A DNA stretch of 64,000 nt from assembly GCF_000001735.4 (NCBI RefSeq), contig NC_003074.8, forward strand, positions 12,400,101 to 12,464,100, given 5' to 3'. Numbering within the stretch: position 1 is the first letter of the stretch; each line of letters opens with the position of its first letter. Under the pieces are notes generated by a model. That model saw only the letters and a list, made by a program, of their open reading frames with translations. It had not been told where the DNA came from and ran no database searches. Shown in pieces: positions 56,051 to 64,000 of the stretch. The translations under genes were made by a program, and so were the position numbers. This DNA comes from Arabidopsis thaliana. Taxonomy: Eukaryota > Streptophyta > Magnoliopsida > Brassicales > Brassicaceae.

Positions 56051-57290
56051 TATTATCAGTTTCTCTTTTTTTTTTGTTAAAAATATTCTCAGTTTCTCAC
56101 TAAGTGTTTAAATAAGTTTTGAAATATTGGTAGATAATTTATGAAAATTTGAAAATATTAATTATCCAAACGAGTAATTTGTGTACTCCCTTTTTTACCC
56201 GTTAAAATAAGTTGAACAAATAATTTATTATTCTTATTCAAAAATTTAACTAATCTGGATTGGATACCTGTATAATTGAATAATCTAATTTAATATAAAA
56301 GAAAAATTCTAGAAAAATAATATTTTAATCTTAATTTTGTTTATTTTCTATTTTTTATATTTTAAAATTTTCAGTCGATTTCATCCGAAATTTCTAACAA
56401 AGATAACAACACGATTACGCAAGTGACAAATAAATCAGATGAAAGATAACAAAAGTAGATCTCCCATAAATTATTAAAGTACTACTACCGCGTTACTCTT
56501 CGCCCTCGTGCTTAAAACTATGCTAAAAACGTCAAAATCAAATTCTAAACAATAATTAAGCATGTTTTTAAAGCTATTAATTCTACAAAACTACAACAGA
56601 TTGTACATATCTTTTTCTGTTTTATATAAAGTACTGCTAATCTATATAATGATCTGATATATATTTTCTTCATAGTTGAGTTAAAGTTGTTTGGGTAGCT
56701 AAATAAACAAATAACCCGAATATTTGTCAGTATGATGGACCTATGGTACTGTAACTGTTTACAATTTAGTTTTGTGTCTTATTCACCTAATCATTATAAT
56801 GATTTTCCTTTAGCTTCACCTCGTCCGTCTATAGATAACTAAAAACGTAACTAAAAACAAATAAAACACATATATAACAAATATGTAGCACTAATAGAAA
56901 AAGACAAATCCAGAAATTCACCACACAAAACTAATATAGCATGTACATTATTAGGTTTTTACAGCTAGATGTATTCATGTTTTTTTGCGAAACCAATTTT
57001 TACTAATATATCCTGTTGTGTAATATTTTAGTGGGGCTTCGAATGAACTTATATAATACTTTATATAGAATACTGATTAGTGAATGCAACAAGTTGAGTC
57101 CTTTCTAAGCAAAAGCAAGTTGTCGTCCTTTCAAAACCCACATGCCAAAGGTTTTAGTAAGATGAAAACGACAGTCCCATGAGCTGCCAAATTAATTCAA
57201 TCGTGATGAGTCAACAATGAGTCGATGCCAACAATGTTTGAAATAGAGAGAAAAAGTTAGCAAATTATTAAACTAACACATATATTAATA
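56051..57290. other. AT-rich intergenic stretch
   Basis: No gene, repeat end or RNA recognised. Frames are short and low-complexity. Confidence 0.4.
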
Positions 57291-58055
57291 TGGGAAAATG
57301 TCAAAAAAAATGCTAACTTTCAAAAATAGGACGAAAAAATCACCAACTCTTAAAATGTCGTTTTAATCACATACTTTTGGTTAATTTCTCCAAATAAGTA
57401 AAGTTTTGTTGATCGGGCCAAATTAGTCATCGTGTTAAGTTTCCGCTAGAACGATGTTTACGGGATTAACAATCCGTTAACGCGCACTGTTTAACCGAAA
57501 CGACTTCGTTTCGTCAAAAACAAAACGAGCCAAAACAAGACAAAATGTCTTTGTTGTTTTAGAGACAAAAGCTCAATCCCCAAATCGATTATAATCCCTA
57601 ATTCTAAAATTGAAAATTTTCAAATTCTCTCAATCACTTGTCAATTGATCCCGATGACGAAGACGCGGGGAGGAAACTGGAATCCTCGTCGGTCGCGTAG
57701 ACTAATGGTTATGGCAGGCTACGATAATAGTGCAAACATTCGTAATCCACCTGAAGTGGTTGAGATCCCAGAATCAAAATCAACTTAGGGATTGAGATTC
57801 TAAAATCAATTTGGGGGTTCAGAGGCTCGTTTCTTTATTAAAGAGACGAAATGGTTTTGGTTAGACGGTGTCCGTTAACGGATTGTTAACCCCGTGAATA
57901 TCGTTTTAACGCGATGAATAATTTGGTCTGGTCAACAAAACTTGTTATTTCCTGGAAAAGTCAATCAAAAGTATATGATTAAAACGACATTTCAGGAGTT
58001 GATAATTTTTTCGTCCCATTTTCTAAAGTTGGCGATTTTTTTGATATTTTCCCAT
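57291..58055. mobile_element. Second Mutator-like MITE
   Basis: Ends GGGAAAATGTCAAAAAAA and the complement of GGGAAAATATCAAAAAAA. Flanking 9-mers ATATTAATA (57282-57290) and ATATTAATT (58056-58064) match at eight of nine. Arms of over 200 bp (AATCCGTTAACG, GATCGGGCCAAATTA versus CTGGTCAACAAAAC) pair imperfectly. The centre holds a 45-codon frame, 57653-57787 (MTKTRGGNWNPRRSRRL...), possibly the start of a captured or ancestral gene. Confidence 0.8.
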
Positions 58056-58400
58056 ATTAATTTATGTGCGTATGTATGCATTCCATATAGCAATTTCAGT
58101 TTTTACAAATAAGTTCAAAATTCACCAATATACGTACACTTTCGATTTACTTATAATACTTGTGTGTACGAAATTCTATATGAGGAAACGCCGTAAACTC
58201 ACATGAATTGTTTACTGGTTGTCTACTTTTATTACTTAAGTTAGAGTCAAACATATGGTATAAGTTCATACGATAAATAGCCACACATAACAGAGAGGCT
58301 AGGATTCTAAGTATATAACCTTTTAAAAAAAAGCTTTGGTATAGAAAATTTGGTGAAACTGTTTTGGGATAGTTTTTCAGATTAATCGATCATTTATACA

Positions 58401-59194
58401 GTGTTCATTAACAGGGTTCTCTCTCATCCTCTAGAGAGAGAAATTTTTTCTCTTCCCCGTGGGTTTTGTTCGGCGAGCTTTCTATTCTCTTCTCCCTTCT
58501 CTAATCATTAGATTACAGGGAGACAGAGTTTAGATCTCATCTTCACCTTTATGGTGTAAATAAATTATGGCATACTTGTCGGACTTTTGTCTCCGGCTAA
58601 TTCCGGTTCTCTCTCGTTTGTAGGCGAGATTAGATCTCCTTTCCATCTTTGTCCTATCCATCGATTTCTCTGTTTTCTTCTAAGTTTTTCCGATGTCTCC
58701 AATTACTTGTGGAGTAAAATCTTCGTCACTTTCCTTTGCTCAAGACGCAAGAGCAAATAAGGATCTTAGACTACATCAATTTGGGTGCAGTCGGTGGTGG
58801 AGCTTCCATGGAGTTGGTGATTCCTTGACAAATTTTGAACCAGTTTTAATTGATCAAATCCAAAAGATTTCGGGTCTTTTTACATTGGATTGGAGATCAG
58901 CATAAGGGAAGAGGATTCTCACCGCTACTTTGCTGATCGGCGGCGGCTAATCGAAATTTTTGGCGGTGTCTGACGAATTTCGACAGTAGTGCATGAAGAC
59001 CTGACGCGTGGTCTTTGGAAGAACACATCTTCTCCACGTGTCTATGCTAAATCATATGTGCAAATTGCAATTATCTTTCTTTGTTTAGTTATGATTTAGA
59101 TTGGACCGTTTGTTGTAATCCTCTTGGGCTTTCACCCTTATGTACTTTGCCCTTTGGGCTCTATGAATCAAAATGTTGGCCGACAAAAAAAAAA
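58401..59194 (+). mobile_element. Non-LTR (LINE-derived or SINE-like) retroposon
   Basis: Perfect 17-bp target duplication AATCGATCATTTATACA at 58384-58400 and 59195-59211, with an A tract just before the right copy. No LTR. The 3' part (TGTACTTTGCCCTTTGGGCT ... GGCCGAC then A's) looks like a plant LINE tail. It contains a 70-codon frame, 58693-58905 (MSPITCGVKSSSLSFAQDAR...), of unknown nature, with a TC-rich leader. At 794 bp it is too short for a LINE, so it is either 5'-truncated or a non-autonomous derivative. Confidence 0.8.
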
Positions 59195-59211
59195 AATCGA
59201 TCATTTATACA

Positions 59212-60309
59212 AAAACCATTATGTAATCAAATTAAAATATGTATGAAAGACGAACTCTAAGTCACCCCTTACATATATAACTGTTGATGGTTTAACATAT
59301 GCATATTTTTTAAATCTAGAATATTACTTTTGACAAGCATATATCTATTGTTGTATCTAGAATATCACTTTTGACAAGCATATATCTATAGTTGTACTTA
59401 AAATTATATTAAAATATTTAACATTATGTTAATACAAAACATCGTAACATCAATATCTGTGAACAAGCAAAACAGAGAGAAAATAATCGCCCTAATTAAA
59501 AAAAAAAATCAATTATAGATTTGCCATTTTTGAATAGTTTGCAGATTTTTTTTTTTTTTTTTTTTCCAGATTACAGAAATATTATTTAACATATATCTTA
59601 TTCGTTATGTTTGAGTTTAGTCGGTTGTAGTTTTTCTTATGTTTAAAGTTTTCGGTATAAAATACGTATTTTTATTAAAAAAACTTAAATATGTATATCT
59701 TTAAGTGTTATAAAATGGTAAAATTTGTAAGTTTTTAGTAAAAATAGCAATTTCAAAAGATTTTGATGAAAAAGACAAAAAATCGATAATAATCTAAAAA
59801 GAAAGGCCGACTAATTATATCGAAAAATAAAAAAAGTGTTTGTTTATGTCATAGGTCAACTAAAATGTTTTAGTGGAGAATGAGTGGTGCAACTTGTGAG
59901 GACTTTATAGACCTATATGCAAGTTTTCTCTACTTACGACGAGGATATCATTGTGAATTAAATCAAGATTCTCATGAATTTAGATTATATCACTCCCATA
60001 TATATATAATGTTTATTTATTTTTTCTTCTTACAGAGATTTCCAATTTATTTTTACCCTATACCAATAACAACGTATAGTAAAAAATTAATTAATACACA
60101 TTAAAAAAATTACAAATACAATGAAATAATACGAATATACGTTGCCCCTCAGTCACATAATTGATTCAAAATAGAAAAATAATTAACTTAATCCGCACTT
60201 GAAGGCCCAGACTAATTAATGGGTTAAATGCAGCCTATGTAGTGGCGGATGTAGAAATGTTTTCTGTCGCACTACCAAAATCAAGGGATCTAAAGTTATT
60301 TTTCAAGTT
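59212..60309. other. AT-rich intergenic stretch with homopolymer tract
   Basis: A short duplicated block (TATCACTTTTGACAAGCATA... near 59323 and 59363) and a run of about 17 T at 59549-59565. The 74-codon frame at 59880 is low-complexity and not convincing. Confidence 0.4.
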
Positions 60310-61524
60310 TGATATATTTCTATTTTTACTGTTTTACCTATGATTTAGATACATCCTTATTTTTACTTTTTTTTTTTCTAGAATTTGTTTAGAGTCTTTT
60401 TACAGTTTTTTCAAGTATTTAATGGATTAGGACAAAAATGGAGATAAGGAGACATTTTGGAGTAAAACCTGAAGAATTAAGCTAAAGAACGAATTCAATT
60501 CCACATCAAGTCGAGAGTGTCGATTGACACACTCTTAGTGTCTATCGACACCAGTTGTGGCCCAACAAAGTCTAAGACAGTTTAGAGTTTGAAGAATTGA
60601 AAATTTGCCCCAAAACATTTCCCTATTCACTTTATTAGTCCATGTACATTTTAGAATATATATATATATATTAGGTCATTGTTTAGACCTGTGAAGTTTT
60701 ATATCAACCTTTATTCTAGCTTTTGATATTTTGGAGACTAAGCAATTCATACATTGGAAATCCATGTTTTCAGAGTTTCATCAAAGATCTTTTCTAACTC
60801 TTTTTTTCTTTTGCTTTTGTTTATGCTTTCTTATTCAAACATGTCTTGTTATTCAATGATCATGTCTGAGTAGTATGCTTGTTAGGGTTAGGGTTTCTCA
60901 TTAGGGTTATAAATGATTTAGTAGATCGCCCACCTTTTAGAATATCTGTAGGACTCTTCATTTTTGTTGTTCTTAATGTTAGTTTTAGAATAACTAACTA
61001 GAACTTGATCGTAAATAATAGGTAGTACTCAAAAAGGCATCTATTACGAGATCTACTATTTGATAAGCCGGGTTTATAGATGTGTAATAAGAATCGGTCT
61101 ATTTACTTAGGTGAACTTATCAAACTCGTTTAGCATGCATGTTTAGAATTAGCGATTTGTGAAGCCAACGCTGAGAGTCTTTAGTTTTAGACAAAGTGAA
61201 TAATGCGAAGCCAACGCTCGGTTATTCTGTAGTGGTGATTTGAGTTCAAGAACGGTTTGATAATATCCTAGCAATTATTAGATCTACTAATCATTTGTTT
61301 CCTGAGAATACCCTAAGCCTAACGTTTTTATTATCTGATTGTACATCCTCACAATCTGCTATTTGCTTGTTTTGCTTTCATTTTATTTTCCTACTTATTG
61401 TTTAGCTTGATCTCGATACTTATGTCTATTGTATGAACAAAAGAGCTTTGCGAATTGGATCCCTAAGTGGCACAACTGACCTCTTTATTTGAGAGAGTAG
61501 TTTAGGGTAATTTGACCCACATCA
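60310..61524 (+). repeat. Solo LTR of the gag-only family, plus sense
   Basis: Ends TGATATATTTC and CCCACATCA with perfect duplication AAGTT (60305-60309, 61525-61529). It aligns, reversed, with the LTRs at 3607, 27613, 31357 and 35967. Two motif copies, GTGTCGATTGACACAC and GTGTCTATCGACACC (60516-60552), lie about 100 bp upstream of a TATATATATATA tract (60658-60671), so the motif is again in U3 near the promoter. Confidence 0.9.
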
Positions 61525-61759
61525 AAGTTCTCTAAAGTGATGACTCTAAGTTTTTTAGCTTCACTTGAGAAACTGACTTTAAGTTTAAAGTCATAAATCA
61601 ATATGGGCCATAATTCTTTAATGGGCCTTAAATTTTGTCTGAACCCATTTACTTTGTCGAATTTTAGTTATGTTTTTGTCTGAACCCATTTATATTTTTG
61701 TCTGAATTTCAGTTACATTTTGTCTTTAAATTTTTGTCTTAACTAAAACTGTAAATATA

Positions 61760-62235
61760 CACTACAAGAAAATACGCCAGTTGCGAGGGAAGAAACCGTC
61801 GCTAGTCCCTCGCAAAGAGCAGTTAACGAGGGAATTGCGACGAATTTTAGTTCCTCGCAAAACGCGCGTCGCAAAATCAAATTCGTAGCAAGTCCCTCGC
61901 AAATTTTGCGAGGAACAAATTACCTCGCAAAACACACGCAATTTGCGAGGGAAGTAATCTGTAGCAAATTCACGGCAAATTATGGGTCTCGCAAATTTCT
62001 CGCTAGTTGCGGCGGACGACCTGACTCGCGAAGCACACGCAATTTGCGAGGGACGTACTCGGTAGCAAATTAGCTGCAACAGAAGCCTCGCTCTTTCCTC
62101 GCAAGTTGTGAGGGAATACGTCAGTAGCAAAGTAGTCGCAATTTTTTTGTCCCGCTAATGCCTCGCAAACTTTGCAATGGATTTGCGTGGCTTCTCTCTG
62201 TAGTCGCAAATCCGTAGCAAAGTTTGCGATGGATT
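61760..62235. repeat. TIR and subterminal TTTGCGAGGGA repeats of the second CACTA
   Basis: Some twenty to thirty copies of a GCGAGG core on either strand in under 500 bp, GC-rich against an AT-rich surround. The motif differs completely from the TAGTCGTAAA of the CACTA at 37586 although the outer CACTACAAGAAAA is shared. Confidence 0.85.
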
Positions 62236-62478
62236 TTAAGCATGATTACTGTTGAATATAGAGATTACTGTTCTACTTAACAATATTTAATGATTATCTT
62301 AATTGGATCTTTATACTAAACTTTGAAGTTGAATACTAATTAAGAAACCTTAAACTCATATTCAAAAGCTGAAATTTTAGGTTTCAAGTACAGAAAACAA
62401 GCCAACAAATAATTTTACATAACAAACCAAAAAAAGATTCAAGTTTTGATGAGTGAAAAAGAAACTGAATACAGGATG

Positions 62479-64000
62479 TTAGAAGGCCTCAGATGGAGAT
62501 GACCCAGTGTTTGGGTTAGCTACAACAGCCTTAGGTTCGACAGCCTCAGATCCGATCCCAGCAGCTGTGGCATTAGGCGCATCAGGTGGATTGGAGCTGA
62601 CTGGTTCAGTTCTTGAAGAGGATCTGGCTCGAAACAAGGCAGCAAACTCCAGATCCTTTTCGGCAAGGTAATCAAAGTATGCGTCAAAACTGGTGATCTT
62701 CTCAGCCTGGTTTGCAATGAGGGCTTCAGCAGCAGGCAACTTCTAGGAAAGCACAACCGGATCATCTCGAGGAAGCACCGGACCGGCATGAGCTGAAGAC
62801 GCCTCATGCTGCAATGAACCAGCCCCATAAATCCTGTCTTTCTTCTTAGGAGCAACCTGTCACAAACTCATAACCAAAACAAGCAAACATGATCAAAGCA
62901 AAGTCGAAACATATAGACATAATGCAAAACTCTTAGGCCGAAAATACAATGATATTATTCAGACCAACAACACAACTGAATCAGGCCAAAAACACAAATA
63001 CACAACATATTCAATTCAGTTTCACAACATAATCATATCCGTTTACACACACTGCCAATTTGCAAACCAAAAACACAACATATTCAATTCAGTTTGAATC
63101 ACAATGACACAATGCAAGCCACAACATACAAATTCAATTCAAGCCACAACAGACCAATCCAATTCAAGCTAAAACAGACCAATCCAATTCAAGCTAAAAC
63201 AGACCAATCCAATTCAAGCCACAACAGACCAATCCAATTCAAGATAAAACAGACAAATCCAATTCAAGCCACAACAGACCAATCCAATTCAAGCTAAAAC
63301 AGACCAATCCAATTCAAGCCACAACAGACCAATCCAATTCAAGCTAAAATAGACCAATCGAATTCAAGCTAAAACAGACCAATCCAATTCAAGCTAAAAT
63401 AGACCAATCCAAAGCAACAAAAAAAGCTGTCTTCTATATTGGGTTGAAAGAGATAAGATACCTGTGCATAGATCTTGTTCTTTGCCTGAACAGATAACCC
63501 GCCTGAACCCGTGCTCTCTGTAGTGTCGCCTGAACACAGAAGTGACTCTTCCTCTTGAATATTCGAGGACACTTCCTTATAGATTTCCTCCGACTTTCTA
63601 TCGATGAAACTCCCATCAGGTTTCCTATGTGTTTCATCTAAGAGGAGGAGAAAATCTGGAGTACTTTCTCCTGTCATCTCACACTGAAACACATAAACAT
63701 ATAGGTCAATTGTTTGAAATACAAGCTTTTTAAAGTATGAAATTTAATTAACTTACACGTTTGCGGGCTCTGGCTTTGTATGAGGTCTGTCCAGACCGGT
63801 GTTTATGTATCCCGAGGCCTTCCGGATCATGATACCTTACATTCCTACTGTTGAGACTCTTTCTTTCCGACTTCGGATCCATCCAAAAGCTAACCAGACC
63901 TTTCCAAACTTCTGGATCTATCCACCGCGGTTTTGCCTCATTTCCCTTCTCCTTCCACTTTCCCTTCCAACGACCAACTTGATCAGACATCCTATCCTTC
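62479..64000 (-). pseudogene. TNPA-like (Transposase_24) gene of the second CACTA, 3' exons
   Basis: Exon to 63769: KPRWIDPEVWKGLVSFWMDP, NSRNVRYHDPEGLGIHKHRS, SYKARARKR, the PF03004-type core seen at 40.9 kb. Next exon (63686-63461): EMTGESTPDFLLLLDETHRK, PDGSFIDRKSEEIYKEV. Last exon (62856-62479): VAPKKKDRIYGAGSL, then PAAEALIANQAEKITSFDAY and a Pro/Ser-rich tail. One TAG near 62744 (between VVLS and KLPAAEAL) breaks it. The intron 62857-63460 contains a minisatellite. The 5' part lies outside the window. It presumably bound the TTTGCGAGGGA repeats. Confidence 0.8.
63118..63415. repeat. 25-bp minisatellite in the CACTA intron
   Basis: About eleven tandem units of roughly 25 bp with the shared core AGACCAATCCAATTCAAG, in two subtypes: AAGCCACAAC and AAGCTAAAAC (or AAAT). 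The subtypes partly alternate, as in a 50-bp higher-order unit. The plus-strand frame 63094-63297 only reads this repeat. Confidence 0.9.

Larger units (their letters stand above)
61760..64000 (-). mobile_element. Second CACTA element, one end, continues beyond the window
   Basis: Starts CACTACAAGAAAATACGCCA at 61760, preceded by ATA (61757-61759) as a possible 3-bp duplication. Subterminal region 61775-62235 is filled with TTTGCGAGGGA/TCCCTCGCAAA and GTAGCAAA motifs in both directions. A Transposase_24-type gene lies inward on the minus strand. The minus-strand frames 61762-62209 are made by these repeats and are not genes. Confidence 0.88.

Noticed and set aside
59880..60104. 74-codon frame as a small gene
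   Set aside because: Low-complexity hydrophobic reading of AT-rich DNA without context or domain.
61762..62209. Minus-strand frames of 122 and 68 codons
   Set aside because: Cys/Arg/Ala-rich reading of the CACTA subterminal TTTGCGAGGGA repeats, not a protein.
63094..63297. Plus-strand frame with NRPIQFK repeats
   Set aside because: Reads the 25-bp minisatellite inside an intron of the opposite-strand gene.

Overview
This window is plant nuclear DNA, almost certainly from a Brassicaceae close to Arabidopsis. It holds one intact host gene, the proline dehydrogenase gene (ERD5/ProDH1 type, four exons, 499 codons plus stop, minus strand, 48780-51026). Nearly everything else is transposable-element sequence, which fits a pericentromeric or heterochromatic position.

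Layout. 1-1303: 3' part of a CACTA transposon accessory gene. 1303-13948: a decayed Athila-type Ty3/gypsy retrotransposon with partial LTRs, PBS, broken gag and pol, the Athila ORF-1 family gene and a PPT; a solo LTR sits in its gag (3607-4847). 13949-14850: an LTR and PBS remnant of another retroelement. About 14860-43100: a very large Mutator-like element (MULE) carrying a transposase pseudogene, an RPA-like OB-fold (DUF223) pseudogene, two GRF zinc-finger genes, two small genes of unknown function and a DUF1985/ULP (C48 SUMO-protease-like) gene. All its non-coding intervals are packed with a short motif, GGCTGAGTTA (reverse complement TAACTCAGCC), in roughly 100-150 copies by eye. Three later elements sit inside it: a solo LTR (27613-28753), a gag-only LTR retrotransposon (31357-37157) and a complete-ended CACTA element (37586-42626).

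43100-48500 holds a small Harbinger-like MITE and a deleted gypsy element with matching 5-bp target duplications (45091-48463). After ProDH comes an AT-rich stretch with two Mutator-type MITEs (55041-56041, 57291-58055), a non-LTR retroposon with a 17-bp target duplication (58401-59194), a solo LTR (60310-61524) and the end of a second CACTA element (61760 to beyond the window) with a Transposase_24-type gene on the minus strand.

The most interesting theme is that each large element family carries its own short dispersed motif: TAACTCAGCC in the MULE, ACTCGACC/GGTCGAGT in the Athila element, GTGTCGATCGACACC in the gag-only family, TAGTCGTAAA in the first CACTA and TTTGCGAGGGA in the second. 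For CACTA elements such repeats are known binding sites of the element's own protein. For the MULE the arrangement recalls the VANDAL/VANC sequence-specific anti-silencing system of Arabidopsis. For the two retrotransposon families I know of no described role.
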